Shown here piece after piece: positions 44,878 through 56,160 of a DNA stretch of 64,000 bases. Made by a program: the position numbers and the translations under genes. The notes under the pieces were generated by a model. The model searched no databases. It had not been told where the DNA came from and saw only the letters and a program-made list of their open reading frames with translations. The stretch lies in contig CM034414.1 of assembly GCA_019925095.2 (NCBI GenBank), forward strand, positions 4,876,001-4,940,000, given 5' to 3'. The DNA comes from Dendrolimus kikuchii (lineage: Eukaryota > Arthropoda > Insecta > Lepidoptera > Lasiocampidae). The stretch's first letter is position 1, and each line of letters opens with the position of its first letter.

Positions 44878-45400
44878 GTTAAAAGCTCGCCAAAGCTCGG
44901 AAACTCGGAACGCGTCGGTAAAAAGCGGGGTGAGAGACGAGGTGCGGACTGGGGGCCGGGCCGCATGCGTATTGCTGCTCGAGCCGCATTCCAGTAGTTC
45001 TCCCGGCCACCGCACGGCGCCACGTAAAGACCGTCTCGCGTCGTGACAATACAAAGAACACCCTCAGTATTGTAAAAAAATCTGTGATGTATTGATTAAT
45101 TCTAACTTTAAACGAACGCTAAAGTGTTGTGTTACAAACTAAACACATTATAACAGTGAATTAAACACCCGCGGTGGCATTATCGACGCGTTTCGTTCAA
45201 GCCACGTCCCATGGAATTTCATTTATCGACGGATAGAATCTAAGCGAGAAACATGGTGGACTTTTAGTGTAGGAAAGTGTATTGTGCCGTTTTAAGGTGT
45301 TTCAAGTGTTTTAGTGATGTTTCCGGCCAGTATGGATTGGTAGATGCAAATTAAACATTTCACTTCGATCGTAGAATGATTTTTGGTTGAATCGTTTACA
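44878..45400 (+). promoter_or_regulatory. Ephrin promoter/5' UTR region with upstream ORFs
   Basis: 44878-45060 is sharply GC-rich against AT-rich flanks. CCCTCAGTATTG at 45061 contains a TCAGT initiator-like motif, a possible start site. The leader to 45400 has small upstream ORFs: 45087-45095, 45211-45243, 45253-45267, 45317-45343, 45344-45379 and 45376-45390. The last three are chained (TAG directly followed by ATG, then an ATGA overlap) and the last stops 10 bases before the ephrin ATG. This layout suggests translational control. The start site is not proven. Confidence 0.45.
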
Positions 45401-46186
45401 ATGGTGTCGTTAACGTACTTCGGGCTTAGGCACACGCCTTGGACGGTGTTAGTCCTCATATTCTTCATAGAAAGCGTCATGGGGAACTATGCAAAGTCCT
45501 TCTACATACATTGGAATACAACGAATAGCATATTCCGGATAGACAATACCGATCACGTATTCGATTTAAATAAAGGTAACGCACAATTCGAATACGACCA
45601 AGTGAACATAATATGCCCCGTGTATACCCCTGGGACGTTTGAGGAGGACACGGAGAAATATATAATATATAATGTGAGTAAAGAGGAGTACGATACGTGT
45701 AGAATAACTAATCCGAACCCGCGTATAATAGCTATATGCGACAAGCCGCACAAATTGATGTTTTTTACTATCACCTTTCGACCGTTTACGCCGCAGCCCG
45801 GCGGCTTAGAATTCCTACCGGGGAAGGACTATTATTTTATTTCAACGTCGAGCAAGGACGATTTGCATCGGCGTATAGGGGGTCGTTGTCTCAGTCATAA
45901 CATGAAGCTGGTTTTCCGTGTTTGTTGTAAGCCGGAGGAGAATTCGCCGGCGCCCCCGCCGCAGCCGACGCCGCCGCCGCCGCCTCCTCCGCCCCCCACG
46001 ACCTCGACAACAACAACCACGACAACGACAATAAAGCCCGTGACGAAAAAGACGCACAAGTACGACAAGACGCCGAATGAGGTGATCAAGAGCGAGGAGT
46101 TGTCGCACTCGCGCGGCGCGGCCCTGGCGTCATCTTTGGCCCTGGCTTTGGCCGCCAGCGCGGTCCTGGCGCCGCTGGCCCGGTGA
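45401..46186 (+). CDS. Ephrin, GPI-anchored, single-exon coding region
   Basis: A membrane-tethered ligand of Eph receptor tyrosine kinases, acting at cell contacts, for example in axon guidance. The start is ATG 45401: a TGA lies in frame at 45377 and the context is good (A at -3, G at +4). The 261 residues comprise a signal peptide (about 1-28, hydrophobic TVLVLIFFIE), the ephrin domain (about 30-176), a Pro/Thr stalk (about 182-212, with nine consecutive Pro and then a Thr run), a basic segment, and a hydrophobic C-terminus after SHSRGAA fitting a GPI signal. Ephrin hallmarks are Cys72, 100, 113 and 163, PGGLEFLPGKDYYFISTSS, and likely N-glycosylation at Asn39 and Asn91. There is no cytoplasmic PDZ-binding tail, so it is ephrin-A-like in anchorage; a GPI-linked ephrin is known from Manduca. 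The intronless coding region is odd. The C-terminal third is very GC-rich. I am confident of the family and less so of the anchor. Confidence 0.95.
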   Translation: MVSLTYFGLRHTPWTVLVLIFFIESVMGNYAKSFYIHWNTTNSIFRIDNTDHVFDLNKGNAQFEYDQVNIICPVYTPGTFEEDTEKYIIYNVSKEEYDTCRITNPNPRIIAICDKPHKLMFFTITFRPFTPQPGGLEFLPGKDYYFISTSSKDDLHRRIGGRCLSHNMKLVFRVCCKPEENSPAPPPQPTPPPPPPPPPTTSTTTTTTTTIKPVTKKTHKYDKTPNEVIKSEELSHSRGAALASSLALALAASAVLAPLAR

Positions 46187-48350
46187 ATGTGCGCCAGGGC
46201 GGCGCGGCCTACGCGCCCCGACGTATTGGCCAAACCGGGCCCAGCCACTCAGACTCTCCAATCGTTACACCTGCGCCCAGACACACTAGTCTTCACGTGA
46301 ATGTGCGTTCGTGTTAGTGTTGTGCACAGAGTGATATTGCCCCAAACGGATTATCGATATTGGATAGTGTAAGTACATAGTGCAGTTCCGGAGCGAAGAG
46401 ACGGTAACAGTTCCAACGGATAGTTCCGAGACAACATTTTTAGTGTATTTAAGGAACACGAAGAGCCTAATTTTAATACTAAATTATATCGGGCCTATGA
46501 AATAATCGAAATATATTATGATGGTTCTTTTCCTTTTCTGTGAGCAGGACACTGCTGTAGTTAACGAACTCGGTTAAATATATATATAAAGAATGTTAAC
46601 GTGTAATGTAATTAGGTTTCTTAAACCACTAGACATTAAAATTTTTATATTTTCATTAATGCAATGAGTAAACTAAGATTAGTGATTCGTTTGAATCGAC
46701 TACAGATATAGGCAAACTATATAGAACAAAACTTAGGTAGCTTTCTTTTAAATTTAGGTTCAAAAGACATTTTTTTTTATTTTCCCAACAGCTGTAAAAT
46801 TAGATTTTATTTATAAAGAAAAAAATGACTCGGGATGAGTTAAGAATCTTGTCCATTTTAATCTGTGATTTTGGTTTTATTTAGTGACGTAATATTTTCT
46901 TTTTATGTGCTTCTATTATGTGATATAACTTTATGTATTAAAAACGAAAGTATTCTCATCTATTACGGTATATTATTTTTCTAACGACTGATTTATTGCA
47001 TTTCAGCTTTTCATTTTGATTTACAAATATGAAACTATAATACATTTCAATATCTTTAAAATCTATTGCAAGCATCACCAAAACATATTTTAATGGGTTA
47101 TAAAAGCTCATAATCATCACTTCACTACAACATTAGTTATTGAAGTGTATTATACGATTTTTAAATATAAATACAGCAACAACACATATCTGTTAAATTT
47201 TCAAGTATTTATCGTAAAAAGCTTTGAAAGTGATAAATTAAAATTATCAATACAGCACTATTTTTTATAAAAAAGTAATAGGCACATTTATCGGGCTTAA
47301 AGGTCTAGTCTGTTTAAAATTACAAGTTTTATTTATGGTAAGGAAAACTATCATTCTCTGGGCATATTGTTTATGTTTGTCTGTGGACATTCAGCATTTT
47401 CGTGTCGTTTGAGTGTATATTTACCACGTATCCTTTGTTTCCCCAATTTACTGACGCCTGAAACAGCCGCAAATAAAGAAGTAGGCATAACGAGAAATTT
47501 AATTGTCCTCATTTAATTTTGATGGGCCGTCATCTCAATCTGACAACAAAACAACAAAATAGCGATAAGCATGTCCCGTGACTTTAGTAAGTGATTGGTA
47601 TTAGTAACTGTTATTTCTGGAACAACTCTCATTCATCAGGCATCTTTTTTTATTCTAAATTTGATTTGAAATTGGAGCAATTTTCAATAAATTATTATGA
47701 TTTTAAATTTTATTTGAAATTGGAAGGATTTGTCAATAAATTATTGTCTGTGGTTTCCAAGATTGCGTAGTTGTTATTTGGCCCACCTACTATAGAACCT
47801 TTCATGTTTACACCATGATATTTCGGTCTTGTATTTTCTCGTCTAACAGTTATATTATAAATTTATGTAGATATACATGTATCAAAGGATAATTTAAATA
47901 TACCACAGATAAAATCATATTATAAAGAAATATCACACAAAAACAATAATATCAAGTAAATATTTTTCATTGAAATGTCTTTTTCATACGGCGTCCCTTC
48001 CTCGTATGACAATTGCCTATTCAAAAACTACCTAAATAGGTCCTAAATTATTACATGGTCCTACAAGTCATTCCCCCGCCTTCATTACAATACCATTGCG
48101 ATAGTGTCAAAATATTCGTATTCTACAAATTCCACAATATCTTCTCGATATCGTGACGGCGGAATAACAGTAGAAAAAAAATCGCGTTACCATTAACAGA
48201 AATGGCGTTAGCCGAAATTAATATTGAAAAGATACCAAAATTTTAAAATTTATTTCGCGAGTCTGCTTACACACATATTGGGATTAACAGGATACCGAAA
48301 TCAGGCCAACCTACGATTGAGACGATAGTGTCCGGCGCTTTTGATGAGAT
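46187..48350 (+). other. Ephrin 3' flank, probable long 3' UTR
   Basis: About 2.1 kb with no copy of any repeat family in this window, in contrast to the rest. It begins GC-rich and turns AT-rich by 46500. AATAAA occurs at 47472-47477 and again within CAATAAATTATTAT near 47685; either could be a polyadenylation signal. ATTAAA at about 46636 is an earlier candidate. No ORF is supported. Confidence 0.45.
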
Positions 48351-48351
48351 A

Positions 48352-48575
48352 ATAGCAGAATTGGGCCTCTGGATGCCTATCAGCCCTGATCTGGAGCATG
48401 TCGCCCTAACAACCTTGAGTTATGTTCCGGCATTAGTGGCTAGGTTCTAGTCCCGTTTACGAGACCGGCGGCATATTGGTAGCACCTTTAGTGTTGCAAA
48501 TGTCCGTAGGCGACGGTAACCACTTTCCATCACCGTTGGGCCGTCAGCCTGTCTGCTGTACTCCAGTAATAATGT
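48352..48575 (+). repeat. SINE-like family B, variant 5' end
   Basis: Begins with AATAGCAGAATTGGGCCTCTGG, which also opens the copy at 57908, then continues as family B to CTCCAGTAATAATG. Confidence 0.72.
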
Positions 48576-49017
48576 TTATTTTCATATCTATAAAGCTGAA
48601 TGTTTTTCACGCTTCATAAAGAATTAAAAGAAATACTTGAAAATTCAACAGATGTGTTTTTAATTTACGAATTTACGAACAACCAGTTATGTGCCATTTC
48701 TACCAGGAATGGGTTTGAACATTTTTTTAACATGACATTATAATGAAATAGTTGAATAGTTAAATGTAGTTGAAATAGTCCGGTTTTGAGTTAGACATAA
48801 AGCAGTTAGTGTCAGTTTATATATATTTTTAGGTAGTTTTAAGAATGTGAACCGTTTTTTTTTTTGTTTCAAACTGTATACGGAATTACACCTCGATACG
48901 TAATATTGCCAAATCAAATTCATTTTATTTATTTGAAATATGGTTATAACGTTGGTATTATATTCTGTAATGTATTGCCCATATAGGAGCTTATAAATAA
49001 ATATATATAATACGACG
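48576..49017. other. No gene seen
   Basis: AT-rich; a T10 run at about 48857. The 96-codon minus ORF (48738-49028) is not supported. Confidence 0.4.
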
Positions 49018-49213
49018 CCACGAGACACCTTCCATGATCAAATTGATCGTGTACTAGCAGAAGGTGATGTCAGGAGCCTTAAGAACAGACGAGCGTGCAT
49101 GACAAGAGTTATGAATGTCAAAGAAGCAAGTGAGGTGTGTAAGAATAAGCCTAAATGGCGCTCTGTTGTTCGTGCCTACCCCGCAAGGGAACAGGCGTGA
49201 AGTTATGTATGTA
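49018..49213 (+). mobile_element. RTE-like LINE 3' end, copy 12
   Basis: From CCACGAGACACCTTCCATG through the RACMTRVMNVKEA codons to CAGGCGTGAAGTTATGTATG. I could not define a flanking duplication, making it the only copy without one. Confidence 0.83.
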
Positions 49214-50589
49214 TTAAACTCGACTATTAAAACAGATGAAACTTACTGATACTGATAAAAATGAAAAAAAGAATTAAATAATTCAATAATGTCGAAGTAT
49301 CTAGTTATAATTGACGAATTCGTCTACCGAGTAGAACATTCTATTTATGAGCCATTCTTCAATCAATGAATGATTTTTTTTCCAAAAACATAGGTACCGC
49401 ATTATGTTTGGTCATTCACATGACGGACGATTACTTACAAGAAATAAATTACATAAATCTAATCCCACAATGTTTCCTGGCTTTGAATATACATAAAGAA
49501 GATTTTATCTTAACTTTTCAATCACTATGGGTCTATTACTTGAAATAAAAACTATTATTATACATGTATATTTATATATCATATTACTTTTATATTTTTT
49601 AATACACACACACACAAACACATGAAACTCCTCATAATGCATCCCATGCTTTGATTATATAATATAATCAAAGATCCCATGCTTAGGAGAACCGCCATCT
49701 GTATCTGGCCCTTCATCTATTTACCAAGCGAGAGCCTCTGTTATTATTCTAAACTTAATTGCTTATAGTTGTACTCTACGTTTTATAATCAAATTCGCTA
49801 TCTTGCTCGCACATTACCATATTTTAGAAAATATAAGTTGGCAGTATTTTTTACGATAAGTCTGGTATTCTACATAGTATATATAGCTCTGTGATGAATA
49901 AGACCGTAGAAATATACGCTGACCATAACGTCTATACACACGCGTTACTTACTAGCGTTTGGACTCCTGCTAGTATTTTATTTTATCTATAGTCAATGTC
50001 AGTGAATTTTATTAAAGCTAATTTAATTTAACCCTAGATCCAATTCTGAAATCGACTAAAAATTACCAAATAAGGATATAACAATACTAAATTTCACACC
50101 AGCATTGATGTTTAAAGTTTACCAAGGACGTCTAGACCTTTCGACATCATTTAAGAACATTTATCAATGAACCGCCGAGATGGCAGACTCGGAATGATTC
50201 GTTTAGTCTCTTTTAATCAAATAATTGTTCTATTAATTATTTGAAGTTGTTAAACCTCCTGCGTATGTCAAAAATAATGCAACTTGACACTTGCACGATG
50301 TTTGTCGTTATACTACAAATTACTAACAAATATCCAAATTACTCATGACAGTATTGAATTTGCTAGAGTTTATATAAATTTGCGAAAGTGGCGCCGTTAT
50401 TATTTTCTACTCTATTTGCTACAATCAGTGTGAAATGCGCGAGACACGTTTTGTGGCCGGTTCATCATTCTCTTTTTTTTGATGACGCACGAGGAATGTC
50501 TTTGGACACCATATCCGGGGCTTGCAGCGCTGAAGTATGCATCGATCGTGAGTGGGACTCTAGAGGATCGGACCCCGCTTTAAAAGCAA
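49214..50589. other. No gene seen; small palindrome between direct repeats
   Basis: A (CA)n tract is at about 49603-49622. At 49641-49684 a 23-bp palindrome (TTTGATTATATAATATAATC...) lies between two copies of ATCCCATGCT. ORFs 49366-49548 and 50388-50615 have no recognisable features. Confidence 0.45.
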
Positions 50590-50942
50590 GAGGCGAGATC
50601 CAAATAACCCACTAAACCTAACCTGCGCGGCATTAATGCGGTTTTCACAGGACGCCACGGGATCTAGAACAGTGTTACTGCACCGTGATGCCCCTATGCA
50701 CTGGCCTGGTGCACCCCGGGAGCAAATTACCACTTTAACGGCGTCTCCGAGCGCCAGTCTGGCGACGGCGAACGAAGGCCGCTTGCACCACTTTCTTCCT
50801 CTCTCGCAGCGGCCTCCTTTTGAGTCATAACAGATTCACATAAGGGGGAAACCGCGTGCCAGTGACTAGGGCTGCGGAGCTTGGCCCCGACCCTGCTCCG
50901 CAGCGAGCCAACCAGCCGTGCGTCATTCCCTTGCCTTAGCAT
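50590..50942 (-). pseudogene. R1-clade LINE C-terminal fragment
   Basis: The minus-strand frame 50727-50942 contains LCESVMTQKEAAAREEE, the same region as FCEAVMSLKEAAERDRE in the 12-kb element. A GC-rich 3' trailer with GGTTTAGTGGG follows on the minus strand. Only about 70 codons remain. Confidence 0.65.
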
Positions 50943-51594
50943 CAGTTGAACTGATATTATTTGTATAGAGCTTATAACAAATTTTAACTGATAGGCAAAT
51001 GACCGATTCGTAAGATATAGGGACGGGCTATTAAAAGCGCGTAGATTTGTAGATTTGATGTGTACACCAACCTACCACGCGTAAGACGTCAGACATGTGT
51101 GTCGACCTAATATAGTTTCAGATTAAAAAACGGCATCAAAGTTTAAAAATGACAAATCTACAACGTCTTTGAGTCTATCAAAAGAAACATCTGAGGCGGT
51201 AACAAAAAACTAACGAGTGTCAGACAGTGGAGCGTTTCACATCAAAGTCTTAAATGTTTCTATTTTAACTGTAAAATACTGCTAATTACTTGGACAGATC
51301 TAAAAGTGACTAAAAAAAGACAACGTCTGACAAACAATGTCCCCGGGCTTAATGCATTGTTTTCTAAACAAACTTGTATAAATATACCGGTTTGTCTGTA
51401 CGTGGAAGCAAGAATGATAATCTCTTAAGGTGCTTCTTACACGGGCAATTTTTTTGAGCAATTTTTGCTTGGCGACAGTAATGGATCAATCTGGAGCGAT
51501 TAAGTGGAGAAATTGCAATAAAATTGCTCCATATATTGCACATTTCTCAACGTTGCCATATGATTTGCCGAATGTCCAATCGGTTTGGATTTTT
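50943..51594. other. No gene seen
   Basis: AT-rich spacer with no supported feature. Confidence 0.4.
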
Positions 51595-51800
51595 AAAAAT
51601 TAAGAATTTTTGTATATCCCAGCATCCATCACGTGGAAACTACTGAACGGATTTAAATGAAACTCGACACAGCCGTCTCATATACCGCGCCATCACTAAG
51701 GATACTTTTTATCGTTCGGTCGTTTTCGTGGGATAGGTGACTGACTATCCAAAAAGATGTCACTGCGTTTGATATTTTTTTTGCTCCACCGGTGCAGTAT
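51595..51800 (+). repeat. Interspersed repeat K, copy 2
   Basis: Relative of 31680-31915: GGATTTAAATGAAACTCGAC, ACTAAGGATACTTTTTATC and a GATGTCACTGCGTTTGATAT block. Confidence 0.6.
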
Positions 51801-51824
51801 AGATGAAGATCATATTACAATAAA

Positions 51825-52080
51825 TTCTACTTAGCTATATTATACTCTACCTATAAACCATATATCTATAAATTAACCAAATTATAATAAATTAAAATAA
51901 ATGTATAAACTAAACTATACTATAAATAAAGCTATATACAAAATAACAAATCTATAAGTAAAAAATTTACTCCAAATCGCTGTCGGCGGGGAGCATGCCC
52001 AAAATGCTGGCCGCAGTTGCGCGTTGCATAGTAACGCTGATTCGTTGCCCCGGGTGCAAGCCGGCCTTTTGGTCACGTGA
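51825..52080 (-). repeat. Interspersed repeat L, copy 2
   Basis: A/T-rich TATAAATTAA.. run then CGCTGTCGGCGGGGAGCATG and GCCCAAAATGCTGGC, as at 37738-37905. Confidence 0.6.
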
Positions 52081-52652
52081 AACCTCAATTATAGGAATTA
52101 GAGGTCTCGATAGACGTGATGAGTTCCAGGCCCCTCGGTCTTGATCCCGAAAGTCACAAATACGGACCCACTACCAATGGACACGTATTGCGACATTTCA
52201 GGGCCTCCTGGTGTGCAGCAGCAGCCCAGGCCGTCACGGCTGTGTCTGAAAGATGGGACGCCGCCAAAGTATCGACACAAGTTGCGTCTCATACTACGGG
52301 GCGTCCCATCTTCCATGGCACCAACGACATTCCGTCTGGTCTCTTACCATCGTCGCGGCACAGCCCATTTGGTTCAAGAACAATAAATTCTAATATTTTA
52401 ACATATAAAAGAACAGGTGTTTAAGTAAAATCTTTTCGTCTAACTTTGAAAACATGATAGCAATAATGTTAATTACTTTTCAGACAATAATTAAATGCGT
52501 TATTTCATTCTACTTGATCTTATGACGTCATAAGTAGGTACGCTCGTATAAAACCTATGGCACTGTAACGTTGTGTAAGTTTATAAAAAGTATCTCGGTT
52601 GATTTTGTCCCTCGCCTAAGTTTTGTTGGCATTACTAGCTATGAAATAGCAT
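52081..52652. other. GC-richer block, no gene identified
   Basis: 52090-52380 is less AT-rich and has overlapping ORFs on both strands (up to 102 codons), but none resembles a protein I know. The end (AATAAATTCTAATATT.. then TATAAAAGAACAGG) closely resembles 53610-53645, so both probably belong to one repeat family. Confidence 0.4.
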
Positions 52653-52877
52653 AATCGGCAAACAAATACACATCACATGTATATCCCCAAGTTAAGCAAG
52701 TTAACGCTTATGTTATGGGTAATATACAACAGACTAATCTGAGGCCGCCCCAGACCATAGTTAATAACAGAAAGATCGTTTCCGAAATTTACTATGCCAG
52801 GAATCCAATCCGGAGCCTTAGTGTTCCAGGGAGTTCGGCGGGCGAAGACTAAGCCCGCTCAACCACGGATGCCGTCG
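52653..52877 (-). repeat. tRNA-derived SINE family C, diverged
   Basis: Same order as the 26.9-kb copy with more substitutions; the B box is changed (GATTGGATTCC on the minus strand). Confidence 0.75.
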
Positions 52878-53460
52878 TTAACGCAGAGCTATTAAACATG
52901 GACGTAAAAAATCTGTCGTTAATGCAATATTTGTCATTGAACACGTCCTATTGAAAATTGCAATACATTCACAACGAATTTATTGGTTTGACTAAGGATA
53001 TAGGACCAATTATAATATCCTAAATGTTCTATAAAATGTTATTGGAATTTCCTGTGTCGTAATTATAATAGCTATAAATAATATTGTTTTTAAAAACGTA
53101 TACATGATAAAAGTTGAAATAAAGGTCTAATGTGTGATAATAAGGCCGTGTTAGCACTAGGAATATTCTGGTGCGGTTTGCTGCCTACAAAATTTGTGAA
53201 ACTGCGCAGCACGCAATTAATGTCTCTAAGGGCCGATATTTCAATCACCACATAAAAGTTATTCATAGAATAAAGTATAAATAACATGGAAAAATTTAAA
53301 ATGTCAGTTGCATATGTAAAACAATTGAATGGTTTCAGTTTTGAATTCACTCAGGTTATAATTTATTCGACTGATACCTTTTATCTGACGATTGTAATAT
53401 TGGCCCTGAGACTTAAAGAAATGGGCTCCAAACTTGCCGCCCTAGGCTCCAGCCTACTTG
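52878..53460. other. No gene seen
   Basis: AT-rich. A 117-codon ORF opens at 53286 and owes its length to the minisatellite that follows. Confidence 0.4.
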
Positions 53461-53592
53461 GCCTTCTGGTAAATTCGTTATTGGTTCTATTTATCCTGCT
53501 GGTAAATCCGCTACTGGTTCTACTTAGCCGGCTGATAAATCCGTTACTGGTTCTACACAACCTGCTGGTAAATCCGCTACTGGTTTTAATAG
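53461..53592. repeat. 33-bp minisatellite, 4 copies
   Basis: CTGGTAAATCCGCTACTGGT-type units start near 53466, 53499, 53532 and 53565. The 33-bp period keeps both the plus frame (LLVNPLLVL repeat) and a minus frame (TSSGFTSRL repeat) open. Confidence 0.88.
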
Positions 53593-53755
53593 CGAGGCGG
53601 ACACGTGTTATAATAAATTCTAACATCATTCAAGTATAAAAGTACAGGCGTTAAATTAACATTTTATTATGTAATGATGCGGCTTCATCCGCTTTAACAT
53701 ACCACTTTAGTCTACCTCTCAATTTTTCAGTCGCTAATTTTTTTTTAATAGTCAG

Positions 53756-53913
53756 CTGCCTAACACACATTGTATATCCCCAAGATAAGACCATAGTAAA
53801 TAACGAAATGTTCGTTTCAAATATTTACTATGTCAGCAATCGAACACGGAGCCCCTGCGCTGTAATGATCTAGTCCGGTAAAGACTTAGCCCGCTCAACC
53901 TTAAAAGCAGTCT
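53756..53913 (-). repeat. tRNA-derived SINE family C, truncated and diverged
   Basis: Retains the head (CCCGCTCAACC) and the ATAGTAAATAACG block; the middle is deleted. Confidence 0.65.
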
Positions 53914-55492
53914 AACTCATTTTCATTTATTCTGGTATTCATCCATATTAAATCATAGTTTTTTGAAACGTTGACTAATCTTAATTGGTGTATACAAACC
54001 GACATTCTAAACTAATACGTATTACGAAATCAGCCGGAAGTTTGTTTTTATGATTTAAACACGTAATAACGGAATTGGGTTATTATTTCAACTGTTTTAG
54101 AGGACATCCTGGATTAATAGTTCAGAAAAAAAATAGCGCGCTTGTTTTTCAAAGGGGGTTGGCAGGGATCTGTGTGGGTAATAGATTAAAAAAAAATTAA
54201 ACCGACTAAAAGTAACTAACTAAAAACTAAAAAATAAATTCTGCTACATTTTGATGTCGGTGCGAAGTAAAACATAAAAATTACTATATTTTGCAAATCA
54301 AATCAAATCATTTTTATTGCGAATTAAGTGTTACATAAGTCTTATATAACTGAGAACTTATTACTTAGTTGGCCTTTAATAGCGTCCCAATATTAATGTT
54401 ACTTACTTAACCTATCTCTGTCAAATTTGTAGTTGTTATTTCAATTTTATTTGTTTGTTTGTTTTGTTTTGTATTTTATATTATTTTTTTGCTTTTTAGT
54501 TAGTTGCTTTGGAAGTTGGTTTTGTTTTTTGTTAAATGTAATTTTAATTACTACTTTTTAGTTACGCAAGTACTTAAATAGATTTACAAAAAAAAAATGA
54601 AACCTGTTGTACTTGCCAATAATATTTGAGGGTTTCTCTCTATTTCCCTGGAATTCACTCATCAGATCCTGACTTGGTGACAATGGGACAAAAAATAAAT
54701 AAAAAAATATTGTCCACAATTGACGGGGAAATCGCATAACAAAAATGCAGTTTAATTGAAAATCTGCTTTTGTAAGCCGGTTAAAATATCTTTGGTTCAA
54801 ATATTGGCCCAAAGATTCGATCCGTTATTGAACCTTGTTCTAAACGATTCTAAATATCGACGGAAAATGATTGACAACTATCAGTTCTCGTTTCGAAAGC
54901 CAACACGTGTTTTCAAAGATTATTACGAGCGTGTTATTCTTAAATAATCCCCACAATCCCTTCGTTTCTGTAAATAGATTAGGGCCGATGTTTAAATAAC
55001 GCCTGTTCAACGAAGCCCTTAAGGGGGCGCGCTTCAAATCTTAAATATGCTTTTTTATTTGTATATATTTCCCACCCCCCAAAATACAATATTTCATTAA
55101 AAATAAATAAAAAAAAGTTTTATTATCAGATATAATATTGTTTCATAAATAATAAAATACTGATTATTTCGCCAGAATGTAGCACAAAAATTGTTACAAT
55201 AATTATATTTTATGTTCTGTACATTCTAACATTTTCATGGTCTGCAAAAAATCCAAAAAAAAAAAAAATCATATACATTACATCGAATGTTGTCTAACTT
55301 TCTTCAGTATACTGTCCAACTTTTATTAAGGGTGAATTTTCCAAGGGGGCCTTGGCCCTTAAATATACGAAATAGCGAAATACACTCAAAGAAATCTCGG
55401 TATTATAAAATTTTTGAAAAATCAATTACCCCTGTCAGGGATCGAATTGGCTGATTAAAAAAGAGACATACCGTAATAATGTCGACGGCCTC
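53914..55492. other. Repeat traces, no gene
   Basis: 54185-54310 is a partial family G copy (TTAAACCGAC, GTAAAACATAAAAATTACTA). 54600-54750 shares phrases with 4085-4650. The remainder is AT-rich with long A and T runs. Confidence 0.45.
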
Positions 55493-55703
55493 TGTGATTG
55501 GGCGGGCTAAGCCTTTGCTGGTCTACCTCATTGCAACGCAGAGGCTCCGGGTTCGATTCCTGGTATGGTAAATTACGGAAACGAATTTTTCGGTTATTTA
55601 CTATGGTGTAGGTGTCTGGCATCCAGAGTAGTATATTACCTATAACACAAGCGTGACTTGCTTAATTGGGCGATATACAATATGTGTGTTTGTCTGCCGA
55701 TTT
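55493..55703 (+). repeat. tRNA-derived SINE family C
   Basis: Head GACGGCCTCTGTGATTGGGC, B box GGGTTCGATTCC at about 55549, end GTTTGTCTGCCGATT. A short deletion lies near 55620. Confidence 0.83.
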
Positions 55704-55967
55704 GATTCATTAATTTCATTTAGTTTGTGAAGATAAATTTCTGTGTGAATGTCAAATGGTAAACCAATGCAAAGATTCAACACTTATTAGTAGATATAAA
55801 TGGATTTCATTTTTATAATATATAGTAAACATGTTACTGGGCCTTAAATAACGCCTCTACCGAGAAACCCTTAAGCTTCGCTGTTTAGATTTCACGTTAA
55901 AAATAGACAAACTCCCGTTACTATATACTCTTTAGAGAATTAAATTTCTGTTATAATAACAAGTCAG

Positions 55968-56160
55968 AACATCCCACTGCTGGGATCGCCCCCCACATTT
56001 TTCGGTTTCGGTGGGGTTGATCAGTCAACCTTGTCCATGTCGGATTGACGGGTTCGATACATCGGTTATCTTGATGTGTAAGGATTCATCATGATGTCCT
56101 CCTTCACAGTCTGCACGTGGTAATTGTAACCTTACGCATATTATGCTAGCGGCACTATAT
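55968..56160 (-). repeat. tRNA-derived SINE family D, partial
   Basis: Antisense blocks CATCCCACTGCTGGG, CATCATGATGTCCTCCTTCA and CACGTGGTAATTGTAAC match the 24.9-kb copy. The tRNA head is lost. Confidence 0.68.

Noticed and set aside
45383..45400. Extended ephrin start at TTG 45383
   Set aside because: TTG is not a plausible eukaryotic start here. ATG 45401 has a good context and gives a normal signal peptide.
45842..46248. Two minus-strand ORFs (Arg-rich; Val/Gly-rich) opposite the ephrin
   Set aside because: They mirror the GC-rich Pro/Thr/Ala codons of the ephrin 3' part and have no independent support.
52116..52424. 102-codon ORF in a GC-richer block as an exon
   Set aside because: Three frames on two strands are open over the same block, with no recognisable motif and no preferred splice sites; composition alone explains it.
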